64,000 nucleotides of DNA from the NCBI RefSeq assembly GCF_018200035.1, contig NZ_CP073584.1:1-64000 (forward strand). Direction: 5' to 3'. The first letter of the stretch is position 1, and each line of letters begins with the position of its first letter. Positions 43,167-52,141 of the stretch are shown here, piece after piece. The DNA comes from Sulfitobacter albidus. Lineage in GTDB: Bacteria > Pseudomonadota > Alphaproteobacteria > Rhodobacterales > Rhodobacteraceae. The notes beneath the pieces are model-generated. The model made no database searches. It saw only the letters and a list, made by a program, of their open reading frames with translations, and was not told the DNA's origin. Both the position numbers and the translations under genes were made by a program.

Positions 43167-43898
43167 TCAGTTGCTCACATAAATTGCGCTGTTATCGCGC
43201 AAAGCGCAGATGGCCTCGTCGCCAATCCGCAAGGTCCAGAATTGGTTGACCCCAAGTACGCGAACAGTGTTGCCTTGCTGGGTCCAGTTCACGGTGCGTT
43301 CGCGACCTTGATCGTCTGCTTTGAAGACGGCGGGTTGCCGTCCGTTTTCAGGGAAGGTGAAGTAGGTATACCGCCCGTCATCGTAGATATGCGTTGGACG
43401 GAAATCCCCTTCGCCCGCGACGCGGTAGCTGTAGTTGCGCGGGGCCTCAAAGCCCTTGGGTTGGGTGTTGGCCGCTGCCGCGCGACGCTCATCCTCTGGA
43501 TAGCGAAACCGCACCTCAAAAAACATGCCCGAGCGACCCGGAATGGCCCCTTCGCGCAGATGGAAGGAATAGGTCCGGCGGTTGGTGATTACTGTCATGT
43601 TGGTTGAGGCACCTTGCACATGCGGCTTGATGGTCAGGACATTGCCAAGTTCTGGTATGGGATCGACTTGGAAACTCTCGGTGTCGCCGACAATGACCGC
43701 GTCAAATCGTTCGCCCGCCCCAAAGTGGATGGTCGTTGAATGGCGCAGGTCAGTCTCTATCACGAAGACTTGGTTTTCAACATAAGTGGCGTTGCGCACG
43801 CGGTTGTCGAGCGACCCGCTTCGCGGAACGGCCTCTGACAGGGCGGGCGTGGCCGATAGCAATGCGGCAGCGCAGATCAAACGGGCAGCGATATTCAA
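43167..43898 (-). CDS. virB9: VirB9, outer-membrane core component
   Basis: A 243-aa protein. I chose the TTG at 43898 (LNIAARLICAAALLSATPALSEA) because it gives a clean signal peptide and has TTGGAG about nine bases upstream at the end of virB8; longer frames overlap virB8. The C-terminal CagX/VirB9 domain is visible in NYSYRVAGEGDFRPTHIYDDGRYTYFTFP and VRVLGVNQFWTLRIGDEAICA. It forms the outer-membrane ring with VirB7 and the VirB10 C-terminus. Confidence 0.9.
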   Translation of the reverse strand: MNIAARLICAAALLSATPALSEAVPRSGSLDNRVRNATYVENQVFVIETDLRHSTTIHFGAGERFDAVIVGDTESFQVDPIPELGNVLTIKPHVQGASTNMTVITNRRTYSFHLREGAIPGRSGMFFEVRFRYPEDERRAAAANTQPKGFEAPRNYSYRVAGEGDFRPTHIYDDGRYTYFTFPENGRQPAVFKADDQGRERTVNWTQQGNTVRVLGVNQFWTLRIGDEAICALRDNSAIYVSN

Positions 43899-43902
43899 GG
43901 GA

Positions 43903-44574
43903 TCAGTTCTCCAAAGTCTCGGCGTCGACGCGGTAAGAGGTGACCACGAAGCCCAGGGGGTTGGCCCAGACGTCTTGCAGGCGTTGGCGGGTTTCAGGTT
44001 CAAAGGCATAGCCAACTGTGGCTACATAGCTGCGGGTCACCGAGCGCGTATCGCGCGCGCGGCGCAGTGTGCGGGTAAATCGCACTTGCGCCACGCCAGT
44101 TTCGATCTGGTTCACAGATTTGATGACAACTTCGATGACGGCATCGCGGCCATAGACAGCAATCGGATAGTCTTCGTTGGACGAGGTCCAAAGATCACGC
44201 AGAGTTCGTGCGGCATCGCCGTCTGAGCGTTCGAGCACAGAATTGATCCGTTGTTCGCCGTCGGTCAGATCATAGGTTTCTCGATCATCCACATAAGCGA
44301 CAAGGTTGGCCTGAATAATGGCGTCACTCTCGGACAACGACAGCGCTTGTACAGCCGCAACACGGTCCATTTGGCCGGTTTCCTTGTCGACAACGACAAC
44401 GAAAGTTTCGATCGACTTGAGTGGGAACAAGCTCGCTCCAGCGACAATTCCTGCCAGCCCAACCAGAACGCCCGCCGCAGCGACAAAATAGGCAAAGCGC
44501 TCGCGCCTACGCGGGCCGTAGATGAAATCCACAGCAAAGGCGTCGCTTTGGTCTTGGCTCGATTGGCTCTTCAT
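43903..44574 (-). CDS. virB8: VirB8, inner-membrane assembly factor
   Basis: A 223-aa bitopic protein from the ATG at 44574 (MKSQSSQDQSD). One TM, FAYFVAAAGVLVGLAGIVAGASLFP, at about 26-50 is followed by the NTF2-like periplasmic domain: LKSIETFVVVVDKETGQMDRV, RETYDLTDGEQRINSVLERSDGDAARTLRDLW, WANPLGFVVTSYRVDAETLEN. The NPLGF motif is diagnostic for the family. Confidence 0.93.
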   Translation of the reverse strand: MKSQSSQDQSDAFAVDFIYGPRRRERFAYFVAAAGVLVGLAGIVAGASLFPLKSIETFVVVVDKETGQMDRVAAVQALSLSESDAIIQANLVAYVDDRETYDLTDGEQRINSVLERSDGDAARTLRDLWTSSNEDYPIAVYGRDAVIEVVIKSVNQIETGVAQVRFTRTLRRARDTRSVTRSYVATVGYAFEPETRQRLQDVWANPLGFVVTSYRVDAETLEN

Positions 44575-44593
44575 TTTTGGTGTTGGTCTTTCG

Positions 44594-45607
44594 TTACGGG
44601 GCGCGGAAGGACTTGACGGTGTTAAGCGCTGTTGCTGGTGTTCCGCGGATTGCTTCGCCGGTTTTGACAACGCCACTGTTCACCGCTTGTTGGAGTTCTT
44701 GGGGTGATTTGCCCGTTGCAAGGCGCGTGGCACTGCCCGTGCCATAGTCTCCGGTGTTGACGATGCCGCGTCGCGCCAGCCCCGTCAGCCCAACTGCGTT
44801 GGATGCAATGCCCATCACTCCGGTTAAGTTGGACGCGATGTAGGGAACAGATGCCATAATCCCGGCGCTCAGGAGCAGAATGACCAAGAATGGCAGGATG
44901 AGACTGACGGTTTCGACATCGACGGGATCGGCTGAGGCATCGCCAATGGCCTCAGCGATTGCCACGATGATGCCAGCAGCACCAGCAGCAGCGACGGGCA
45001 TCAAGGCATAGCCGATGGTCGCGCGGCTCCAGGCCTCAAAAAGGGATTGGGTTGGCTTGAAAAGCGATGTGATGATCATGAATGGGGCGATCACGATCAT
45101 CAGTGCGAAGACGATTTTGGCGAAAGCGATGATCCCGGCTGTTACTGCTGCGAAGAGTGCTGAGAGAACAAAGAAGATCGCGCCAAGCACAGCCCCAAAG
45201 ACCCAGCCTGCTTGATCACCGATGGTATCGCCATAGGCCGTGATGCGGGCCACCATGTTGTCGAGGCTTTCATATACGCCCGCCTCATCGCCAGATCCCG
45301 TAAGCGCAAGAATTGATGCGCCGATGGAGTCCGGCACTTGTGTTGCGATCCCGTAGATGACGCTGAAATTATCCCAACTTTGGGCGAAGATGGCGACCAG
45401 CGAAATCTTGGCTCCAAACGCGAAGGCACTGCCAAAGGTCATGGGCCTGAGTTGCATGACGACATTGATACCCAACAAGATCAGCAACAGGATGGCTCCT
45501 GCGGTGATGACATCGCCAACAGCAGCGGCTGACGAGATGAACCCATCTTGCGCAACGCTGTCGACGGCTGCATCGACTTGGTCGAGGATATCGCGAATAA
45601 TCCCCAT
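44594..45607 (-). CDS. virB6: VirB6, polytopic inner-membrane protein
   Basis: A 337-aa protein with about six membrane segments, e.g. AGAILLILLGINVVM, AGWVFGAVLGAIFFVLSALFAAVTAGIIAFAKIVFALMIVIAPFMII and VSLILPFLVILLLSAGIMASVPYIAS. The TrbL/VirB6 pattern FKPTQSLFEAWSRATIGYALMPV is clear. The ATG directly abuts the stop of the 140-aa gene. It forms part of the inner-membrane channel. Confidence 0.92.
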   Translation of the reverse strand: MGIIRDILDQVDAAVDSVAQDGFISSAAAVGDVITAGAILLLILLGINVVMQLRPMTFGSAFAFGAKISLVAIFAQSWDNFSVIYGIATQVPDSIGASILALTGSGDEAGVYESLDNMVARITAYGDTIGDQAGWVFGAVLGAIFFVLSALFAAVTAGIIAFAKIVFALMIVIAPFMIITSLFKPTQSLFEAWSRATIGYALMPVAAAGAAGIIVAIAEAIGDASADPVDVETVSLILPFLVILLLSAGIMASVPYIASNLTGVMGIASNAVGLTGLARRGIVNTGDYGTGSATRLATGKSPQELQQAVNSGVVKTGEAIRGTPATALNTVKSFRAP

Positions 45608-46030
45608 CTACTCGGTACAGGCCTCTGTGTGCTCGGCCTCAAGGGCATCGGCCATTGCGTAGAGATCAAGGACTTTGAAGGGCAGGCGAGGATTGTTAGA
45701 TGTCTGAAAGCGCAGCAGTTCTGCGAGTGCCATGTCCCATGTAAACTCGCTCAAGAGGCAATCACAGGTCTCGGCTTCAAGATGTCGCTCGGCGACAAGA
45801 ATACGCAATATCGCGCGATAGCCGTTGCGCAGATAAGCGGTCTCAGCGAGATCAGCAGGCGGACGTGGCACGCGGCAGAACTCCTCGGCATCTGGTGTGA
45901 CAGCCATTGAGCTGAATGGCTTTGGCCCGCTGGATGTCGCGTCAGGTGTTTCAGCAAAAGCGGAGACAGGCAGCGCGATAAGCAGCGCTGCAACTGTAGA
46001 CCAAAGCGAAGGCGAAGGGCGCATCATCAT
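45608..46030 (-). CDS. Secreted protein of unknown function inside the virB operon (140 aa)
   Basis: It starts ATGATGATG overlapping the virB5 stop and has a signal peptide (LWSTVAALLIALPVSAFA). The mature part holds four cysteines (EEFCRVPRP, AETCDCLLS, EACTE) and is otherwise helical. The gene is tightly packed between virB5 and virB6, so a role in transfer is likely. I do not recognise a family. Confidence 0.7.
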   Translation of the reverse strand: MMMRPSPSLWSTVAALLIALPVSAFAETPDATSSGPKPFSSMAVTPDAEEFCRVPRPPADLAETAYLRNGYRAILRILVAERHLEAETCDCLLSEFTWDMALAELLRFQTSNNPRLPFKVLDLYAMADALEAEHTEACTE

Positions 46031-46794
46031 GGATCCACCGCCATTGATCTGAACCGGCGCTCGTCTGCAAGCGTCGCAGCATCAACAACACCAAGTTGTC
46101 CTGCGCTGACACCTTGTGCCGCCTCCAGTCGCCAAATTTGCGTTAGGATGATGCCGAGTTCCGCTGTGACCCGTGTGTTGAGATCAACGGCTGCTTTCAA
46201 GCCGTCCTGATCGTCTATCAAGCCAACCATTGTCTCGAGGCGTTCCAAGCTCTGCCCGGCTTCTGCATGGCTTTCTTGGGCAGCCACGGACAACATGGCG
46301 CTGGCGCCTGCTGAGGTTGCGATGCGGTTGTCGGCAGGCTCAGGTGAAGAAGAAAGGGTGCTCAATGTCTCTGATGTAAATCCGCTTCCTGATAATACCC
46401 GCTCAACCGAGGCTTCGAGTTCAGCGCCCGGAGTGAAACCGCTCAGGAAATCGCCATCAGCCAATGCCCGTGCCGTATTCAGCGGCGCGACCAGTTTGCC
46501 GCGCAAGGCCCGGAATTCTTCGATGGATGCGAAGAGATCGCTCAACCCACTGCCTTCGATCAGCGACGTGAGCTGAGCTTCCAAATTTAGAAGCTGGGAA
46601 AGTTGCGTCTCAAGTTCCAACCGCATCGTGGCCAACTGTTGCAGCTGCACATTCAGGTCTTCGGCCATGTGTTCAAGCTGCGCGACCAGTTGACCTAGTT
46701 GTGAGCCATCAAACGTCGGCACGCCTTGCCCGCGGGCGGGGGTGGATAGGCCGAGGGCGGTTATCGCCGCGACCGAAAGTAGAAGCTGTTTCAA
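46027..46794 (-). CDS. virB5: VirB5-like minor pilus protein
   Basis: A 255-aa protein starting TTG within the previous stop (ATTGA) with signal peptide MKQLLLSVAAITALGLSTPARG. It continues GVPTFDGSQLGQLVAQLEHMAEDLNVQLQQLATMRLELETQLSQL, the usual VirB5 opening (xVPVxD followed by a long helix). The rest is mostly helical. It should sit at the pilus tip. It lies between a transglycosylase and the 140-aa gene. Confidence 0.82.
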   Translation of the reverse strand: MKQLLLSVAAITALGLSTPARGQGVPTFDGSQLGQLVAQLEHMAEDLNVQLQQLATMRLELETQLSQLLNLEAQLTSLIEGSGLSDLFASIEEFRALRGKLVAPLNTARALADGDFLSGFTPGAELEASVERVLSGSGFTSETLSTLSSSPEPADNRIATSAGASAMLSVAAQESHAEAGQSLERLETMVGLIDDQDGLKAAVDLNTRVTAELGIILTQIWRLEAAQGVSAGQLGVVDAATLADERRFRSMAVDP

Positions 46795-47903
46795 TTTGGC
46801 ACTCCCATTTGCATGAATTCACGCTCGGATAGGCGATCTGCGACCAGATGCTGCGCATGGGCCGCTTCGCGCTGTTGGTTGGCTGCCATCAACCTGACAC
46901 GCAGATTTAAAATCCGGGCGATTTCAGCTTTGGCGTAGGTGTTGAGTTCCCACGCGGCTTTGGCATTGGGTTGGGCATCGATTTGCAGAATGATCGCGCG
47001 CAGTCGGTTGATAACCTGCATCGTCGTGGCGTGGCTGCTTGCCGCATAGTAGACGCCTGCATCCGAGATGTTGGCGTATTCAGCGAGAGCAAAGTCCGAG
47101 GATGACAGCGTGCCGAGCGCGTCCGCGCCGCCCACAAGGGCGAGGTATTCGTTGTAGAACTTGGAAATATTGCGCACGTAACCTTGGGTCTCTGTGAAGG
47201 GCGGCACACCGCCATACTCAATCACGCGTCCGGGGCCTGCGTTATAGGCAGCGAGCGCATGTGGGATGTTGCCAAAGCGGTTCAGCTGGGTCGTGATATA
47301 GCGCGCGCCGCCGCGCAGATTGTCCATCGGATCATAAGGATTTACGCCCATGTCCGATGCGGTGCCGGGCATGAGTTGAGTTAGGCCGTAAGCACCGACA
47401 TGACTTTCAGCGGTGATGTTAAACCGGCTTTCTTGCTTGATCAGTGCCTGGAACAAGCAGCGCCATTGCGTGGCGGAAAGACCCGCCCGTGCCACGCCCG
47501 GCGCACCAGCATATTCGCCTGCCACCCGCACAATCATCATCTCGACGGTTTCACGGCCCTCGCCAAAGAGACGGCTGTTCATCGGGCTTGTGTCAGTGTT
47601 CGGGTATACCGAAGCGACCCCAAAATCCGCGTCGCCTTCAAGGGCGCTGATATCAAAGCCTGGACCCGTCATCGCCGCAGAAATGGCTTCGAGCGTGCGC
47701 AGCTGATCTGCTTGCACGTCAGCGATGGAAGCCCGCTCGGCTTCTTTGTCGCCTTGGGTTCCCAAGTCCTGACCCAATGCGGTCACGCGTGCGATGGTTT
47801 GCCCGATCGCGGCATTGTCTTGCGTTGGAACGCCTTGGGCGAAGCCCGAGGTCGCATGTAGGCAGAAGAGGAGCCCCGCAGTTATGACTGCAGCGCGGAT
47901 CAT
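46791..47903 (-). CDS. Lytic transglycosylase with VirB5-like tail (VirB1-type)
   Basis: A 370-aa protein with signal peptide (MIRAAVITAGLLFCLHATSGFA). The SLT domain spans about 140-260: ALIKQESRFNITAESHVGAYGLTQLMPGTASDMGVNPYDP (catalytic Glu in QES), LAAYNAGPGRVIEYGG and FTETQGYVRNI. The flanks resemble VirB5-type helices: the N-terminal GVPTQDNAAIGQTIARV and the C-terminal helix with NTYAKAEIARILNLRVRLMAAN. That combination looks like a fusion of VirB1 and VirB5-like parts. ATGA overlap with the lipoprotein gene. A second transglycosylase lies at 51058. Confidence 0.87.
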   Translation of the reverse strand: MIRAAVITAGLLFCLHATSGFAQGVPTQDNAAIGQTIARVTALGQDLGTQGDKEAERASIADVQADQLRTLEAISAAMTGPGFDISALEGDADFGVASVYPNTDTSPMNSRLFGEGRETVEMMIVRVAGEYAGAPGVARAGLSATQWRCLFQALIKQESRFNITAESHVGAYGLTQLMPGTASDMGVNPYDPMDNLRGGARYITTQLNRFGNIPHALAAYNAGPGRVIEYGGVPPFTETQGYVRNISKFYNEYLALVGGADALGTLSSSDFALAEYANISDAGVYYAASSHATTMQVINRLRAIILQIDAQPNAKAAWELNTYAKAEIARILNLRVRLMAANQQREAAHAQHLVADRLSEREFMQMGVPN

Positions 47904-48106
47904 TCTGGGCGCGGCAGGGCTTCGAAGGTGCAGTCCTTGCTGCCCTGGTCTGAAACGGGTGCTGTCGCCGCGAAGGATATCACTGCGCGTGTCACCACGG
48001 GCTCACCATTGCGACCCAAACAGGGTGATGTTTTCTCGGTGTATTGCTCGCACGCCGATAGCAGCGGCACCGCGGCTACTATGACGAAAAGTGGGAAAAA
48101 TCTCAT
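47900..48106 (-). CDS. virB7: VirB7-like small lipoprotein
   Basis: A 68-aa protein, MRFFPLFVIVAAVPLLSAC, with lipobox LLSAC and lipidated Cys at 19. The mature part has two more cysteines (SPCLGRN, DCTFEAL). It overlaps virB4 and the transglycosylase by ATGA at both ends. Small size, lipobox and place inside the operon fit VirB7, which anchors VirB9; similarity to a known VirB7 cannot be shown by eye. Confidence 0.72.
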   Translation of the reverse strand: MRFFPLFVIVAAVPLLSACEQYTEKTSPCLGRNGEPVVTRAVISFAATAPVSDQGSKDCTFEALPRPE

Positions 48107-50493
48107 TGAGGTCTCCAAAAATCAGAATTTGAACGCCAGTCGGCTGGCACGCGGGCCTCACCCGTGGCCCCGCCGCCAAGAATTGGTAGCAAGTCGCCAA
48201 GCGCAGAGAGATCAGCATCGACAAAGACGCTGTCGCCAGCAGAGCGCACCAGCGCAATGCGTTGGCCAATGGTGGGTTGGACGAGCAATGCGGCTTCCTT
48301 GGCGTTCACACGCAGGAAATCGTAATCGGTCACCGTGGCACGGTCGTTGGGAAACAGAATCTGCGTCGGGACGGTTTCAACAATGGTTTTGCCCACGCGG
48401 CTATCGCGCAACTGGCTGGGATACTGGGTCATCATGATCACGACGCAGTTCATCTTGCGTAGGGTTACCAGCCAGTTTTCCAGACGTGCGCCGAAATAGG
48501 GATCATCGAGCAGCTTCCACGCCTCGTCCAAGACGATGATGGTGGGTCGGCGGTCCTCAACGACCCGTTCGATTTGGCGGAATATATAGGAAAGCACCGC
48601 CATGCGCTCGGTTGTCATGTCAAGGATCTCAGTCATGTCAAACCCGACGATATCGCCCGAAAGATCAAGGATTTGCCCGCGCTCGGGTTCATCAAAGACC
48701 CAGCCAAACCGACCACCGGGTGCCCATTCTGCGACGCGGGACTGCAGCTCACCATCATCATCCAAAGACTGGAACAAGGTCTCAAAGCTGGCGAAACGTT
48801 GGAGAGCGGCACCAGCATCCGCGTTCTGTGTCACAGCACCTTGGATATGGCGCGATTGTTCGCCTGAAAGGGCACCACTTCGCGTCAGCAAGGTCGCCAA
48901 CCAATCGGACAACCACGCGCGGCCACGTTCATCGGTTTCAGAGGCGAGCGGGTTGAGGCCCGTCGGCACACCTGCGCGGATTTCATTGTAACGGCCACCC
49001 AAGGCTCGGACGGCCATTTCCAAACCGCGATCTTTGTCAAAGAAGAATAGGCGTGCTCCCACACGTTGCGCTTGGGCGGTGAGGAAAGCTGTGGTGAGTG
49101 TTTTGCCAGTTCCAGTCCGGCCCAATACAAGCGTGTGGCCCACTGTAGGTTCTTTGCCTGCAGCGCCTGCTTCGTGGAAGTTGAAGCGATAGCCTGATGT
49201 GCCGACCGTTGGCAGGACGGCGATGCTCTGGCCCCATGGGCTTTTATCATTGCTGCGCCCTTCAACGCTGCCGTGAAGGGCTGCAAAATCAGCAAAATTG
49301 GTTGAAGAGATTGGTGTCTTGCGGGCACGGTAGCCAAAGTTGCCCGGGCTTTGTGCAAAATAGGTGGCTTTCAGGGCCATATTCTCGCGCACGATCACGG
49401 CCATGATTTCTTGGCCGACCCGCTTGATCTGCGCGGCGGCGCGTTCCAGCGTGTCACGGTCGGGCGCATAAACGGCGATGGAAAGGTGATGGTCGCCAAA
49501 CGCGATGCGTCCGGCCTCTTGATCGTCTGCCGCCAAGGCCAGTTGGTCGCGCAAAGACACAGCGGCATCATCTGAGGCATGCATCTGCCTGATAATGCGC
49601 TGGATGCGCTCGGCCATGATGTTGTTCGGGATTGGACTGAAGGAATTGGTCAACACAATATCGAGGGGCAGATCCAAGGCATCAAGCAGCGTCACGTCTG
49701 TCAGTGCGGGATAGGATTTGATGCTAAAGAGCGCGCCATATTTGACAGCACCCGTTGTGGCGCAAGTAATTGTCATCACATCACCATCAAACGTCGCGCG
49801 GCAATCGCTGATAGTATGAGAAAGGGGAAGGGGGCTTCGACCAAATGCGATGGGTGAAAAGCTGCCTGCGTTGAGTGTATTCAGATAGCCGAGCCATTCA
49901 CCGCCCGTCTTTGTTAAGCGAACCGGGTTTGCCGAAGAGAGAGCAACCGCAAAAAATTCCATAACCTCATTGAGCTCTTGCACACGCGCTGCACGGTCTT
50001 TGATCCAAGCTTTGCGTGCGAGCGCCCGTAGAAACGGGATGCGTGCTGCGAGATTAGGGCGCCGAATGACGCTCAAATACATCTGCCGTTTGGAAGGGCG
50101 CAGGTCTTTGATGTGAGCAGCCCAACGGGCATCAACGTGGGATGCGAAGGTATCACCCTCAACAGGTTTCAGATCCAAGTCTTGTGGAACAGAGACACGG
50201 TGGATGTAGAAACCGAACGTATTCCCAGTTTGCGCTACGATCGCAGCAACAGCACGCTTGAGTGCATCAAGACGGTCGTCCTCGGTGGTCATCGGGTTCA
50301 GGCCATCAAGGCGAAGAGTTGCGAGGAGATCGCCTTCGCGCAGCACCATCACATCATCCGTTGTCAGAGCAAAATAGGGCAGGTGCTCTGCAAGGTAGCT
50401 TTCACGGGCAAAGCCTGTTCCACCAGCTTCATGCACCGCCGGGCCGATGCCGCTCAGAGTACCACCATCAAGCGCCAAAACTGTCACCCCCAT
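48103..50493 (-). CDS. virB4: VirB4 ATPase
   Basis: A 796-aa ATPase from the ATG at 50493 (MGVTVLALDGGTLSGIG), overlapping virB3 by 26 bases; an ATG 57 bases earlier is less typical. The N-terminal CagE/TrbE domain has LPYFALTTDDVMVLREGDLLATLRLDGLN. Walker A VLGRTGTGKTLTTAFL lies near 455, Walker B IIVLDEAWKLLDDPYFGARLENWL near 655, followed by VIMMTQYPSQLRDSRVGKTIVE. Full length. Confidence 0.95.
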   Translation of the reverse strand: MGVTVLALDGGTLSGIGPAVHEAGGTGFARESYLAEHLPYFALTTDDVMVLREGDLLATLRLDGLNPMTTEDDRLDALKRAVAAIVAQTGNTFGFYIHRVSVPQDLDLKPVEGDTFASHVDARWAAHIKDLRPSKRQMYLSVIRRPNLAARIPFLRALARKAWIKDRAARVQELNEVMEFFAVALSSANPVRLTKTGGEWLGYLNTLNAGSFSPIAFGRSPLPLSHTISDCRATFDGDVMTITCATTGAVKYGALFSIKSYPALTDVTLLDALDLPLDIVLTNSFSPIPNNIMAERIQRIIRQMHASDDAAVSLRDQLALAADDQEAGRIAFGDHHLSIAVYAPDRDTLERAAAQIKRVGQEIMAVIVRENMALKATYFAQSPGNFGYRARKTPISSTNFADFAALHGSVEGRSNDKSPWGQSIAVLPTVGTSGYRFNFHEAGAAGKEPTVGHTLVLGRTGTGKTLTTAFLTAQAQRVGARLFFFDKDRGLEMAVRALGGRYNEIRAGVPTGLNPLASETDERGRAWLSDWLATLLTRSGALSGEQSRHIQGAVTQNADAGAALQRFASFETLFQSLDDDGELQSRVAEWAPGGRFGWVFDEPERGQILDLSGDIVGFDMTEILDMTTERMAVLSYIFRQIERVVEDRRPTIIVLDEAWKLLDDPYFGARLENWLVTLRKMNCVVIMMTQYPSQLRDSRVGKTIVETVPTQILFPNDRATVTDYDFLRVNAKEAALLVQPTIGQRIALVRSAGDSVFVDADLSALGDLLPILGGGATGEARVPADWRSNSDFWRPQ

Positions 50494-50752
50494 GATGTGC
50501 GCGGCTTTTGGTCGGACGCACGGTGCCGAAGGAGATGCGCAGCACTTCAAAGAAATGAGGCTCTTTGTCTGCGACGAACCAAAGGACCGGATAGGCGATG
50601 ATCCCGATCAGGAAGAAGATCAGAGATTTCGTCCAGATAAACGGCAGAACGACCCCCATGGCCAAGACCACCAGATAACCGACAGGGAGACCCAGATACT
50701 TGGGTGGTCGCGCAAGGCCGAGGAAAAGGGGGGAACGTTCTGCCATTGTCAC
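50468..50752 (-). CDS. virB3: VirB3 membrane protein
   Basis: A 94-aa protein starting GTG (50752) or ATG (50746). SPLFLGLARPPKYLGLPVGYLVVLAMGVVLPFIW and LIFFLIGIIAYPVLWFVADKEPHFFEVLRI are classic VirB3, with two membrane segments and the PHFF motif. It helps VirB4 attach at the inner membrane. AAGG seven bases before the GTG favours that start. Confidence 0.92.
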   Translation of the reverse strand: MTMAERSPLFLGLARPPKYLGLPVGYLVVLAMGVVLPFIWTKSLIFFLIGIIAYPVLWFVADKEPHFFEVLRISFGTVRPTKSRAHHGGDSFGA

Positions 50753-50761
50753 AACCCAGCC

Positions 50762-51043
50762 TTAGGTGAAGCCATCAACGATTGTGCCCGCCGAGAATAT
50801 CAACACGATCCCGATGATCACAGAGGCAAACCATCCCCAGTTCAGCCGTCCCATCATGCACATGAAGCCTGTGCCAATGACCGCCAGTGTGGCCACGGCA
50901 ATGCCAATTGGTCCCGTGAGTGCGGCTTCGACCGTTTCCAGCATGGTTTGAATGGGCGACAAGTCTTGCGCGAAGGCAGGGGAGGCGGCGAGCGCCAGAG
51001 TTGCGGCCATCAGTGGCAGGTATCGTGAGTGGTGTCTTGGCAT
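50762..51043 (-). CDS. virB2: VirB2 major pilin
   Basis: A 93-aa prepilin. The signal peptide ends SPAFA near residue 25; mature LSPIQTMLETVEAALTGPIGIAVATLAVIGTGFMCMMGRLNWGWFASVIIGIVLIFSAGTIVD has the two hydrophobic helices and short basic loop of VirB2. An alternative function is unlikely. It lies 9 bases before virB3 and 14 bases after the transglycosylase. Confidence 0.93.
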   Translation of the reverse strand: MPRHHSRYLPLMAATLALAASPAFAQDLSPIQTMLETVEAALTGPIGIAVATLAVIGTGFMCMMGRLNWGWFASVIIGIVLIFSAGTIVDGFT

Positions 51044-51057
51044 GAAAATGTCCTTGA

Positions 51058-51732
51058 TCAGTTCAGGTCGATAATGACGGGCGCGCGTGTTGGCGCTGTG
51101 CTGGCCACGCGAATTGAAGGAGTCAGTGATGATCCACCCGACAGCCGTTGGCGAATGACGTGGATACGCGCGATGTAGCCTCGCGTTTCTGCAAATGGCG
51201 GGACGCCTGCATATTGCACGACACGGTGCGGGCCTGCGTTGTAGGCAGCCAAAGCGAGATCAACGCTGCTGAACTCCGCGAGTTGTGCCAGTAGATAACG
51301 TGCCGCGCCGTCGAGATTTTGGGAGAGATTGCGCGGATCGACCCCAAGCTCGCGCGCCGTGCCGGGCATTAATTGCCCTAAGCCGTAGGCACCTTTTGGG
51401 CTGACGGCGGCCGGATTGTAACTGCTCTCTGCTTCAATCATTGCCTGAAACAAGACGTGCCAGTCTCGCGTCGAAAGGTCTGCTCGTGCGATGGCCCTGT
51501 TGTTTTGGTGGCGAATGGCTGTCTGGCGAATGAGTGAGAGAACTTGGGGTGAGGCTCCAGTGGCGGGCGCAACGCGGGCCACTTCGACCGCTGGCACCTC
51601 GATAGCGTCCTCAGCACTTACCCAGCTCGGGCGTGTTCCGTGAAACGTCCAGCCAGATGCCGTAGCCGATCCGTCAGCGCGAAACGCTAAAACGTCAGCC
51701 GTTGCCCTCGAGGGTAATGCCGTAGTCAGCAT
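51058..51732 (-). CDS. virB1: Second lytic transglycosylase (VirB1-like)
   Basis: The SLT domain is AMIEAESSYNPAAVSPKGAYGLGQLMPGTARELGVDPRN (catalytic Glu in EAES), LAAYNAGPHRVVQYAGVPPFAETRGYIARI. I give the ATG at 51732, but the hydrophobic run GAICVLMLTTALPSRATA suggests the signal peptide starts a little upstream, perhaps at the TTG at 51759; both overlap the 104-aa gene. It opens gaps in peptidoglycan for the channel. Longer frames to 51972 are shadowed by the 104-aa gene. Confidence 0.82.
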   Translation of the reverse strand: MLTTALPSRATADVLAFRADGSATASGWTFHGTRPSWVSAEDAIEVPAVEVARVAPATGASPQVLSLIRQTAIRHQNNRAIARADLSTRDWHVLFQAMIEAESSYNPAAVSPKGAYGLGQLMPGTARELGVDPRNLSQNLDGAARYLLAQLAEFSSVDLALAAYNAGPHRVVQYAGVPPFAETRGYIARIHVIRQRLSGGSSLTPSIRVASTAPTRAPVIIDLN

Positions 51733-52009
51733 CAAAACGCAGATCGCGCCCGTCGCCAAACTCGAGATGGTGCTTGAAAAGCCCCGGCCAGATATTGAAG
51801 TACCGTGCTTCGGGGCCGAGCGGTGTGATCCGTGTGGACACAAGAATGGCTTCGGGTTCGCCCTCACGCAAGTAGATGCACTGGTAGCGCGGCTTGCCAT
51901 CGTCCGTGAACCCCACGAGTTCATACCGGCAGCGGAACGCAACTTCCCTCTTCTGAAGGTCTTTGACCCCATCGAGTGTGATCAAGATTTGATTGCGCGC
52001 TATCGGCAT
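51695..52009 (-). CDS. Conserved 104-aa protein, first gene of the virB operon
   Basis: I chose the ATG at 52009 (MPIARNQILITLDGVKDLQ) because GGGGGAGAG lies six bases upstream. The body (RCRYELVGFTDDGKPRYQCIYLREGEPEAILVSTRITPLGPEARYFNIWPGLF) looks like a small beta-rich cytoplasmic domain I cannot name. It overlaps the transglycosylase start. As first gene after the promoter it may be regulatory. Confidence 0.68.
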   Translation of the reverse strand: MPIARNQILITLDGVKDLQKREVAFRCRYELVGFTDDGKPRYQCIYLREGEPEAILVSTRITPLGPEARYFNIWPGLFKHHLEFGDGRDLRFDADYGITLEGNG

Positions 52010-52046
52010 TTGGACTCTCCCCCTGAGAGCCCTTCTAGTCCGACCC

Positions 52047-52075
52047 AGTACAAGCGGAAAGACACATTGAGTCAA
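52047..52075 (-). promoter_or_regulatory. Promoter of the virB operon
   Basis: On the minus strand TTGACT (52075-52070), 17 bases, TGTACT (52052-52047), 38 bases before the first ATG of the operon. The divergent gene at 52142 starts only 67 bases away, so regulation of both may be shared. Confidence 0.5.
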
Positions 52076-52141
52076 TATGATATATTGCATAATTTAACAA
52101 AATGCTAAACCATAGGATGAAACCTAGCAAAGGAGTCTCCG

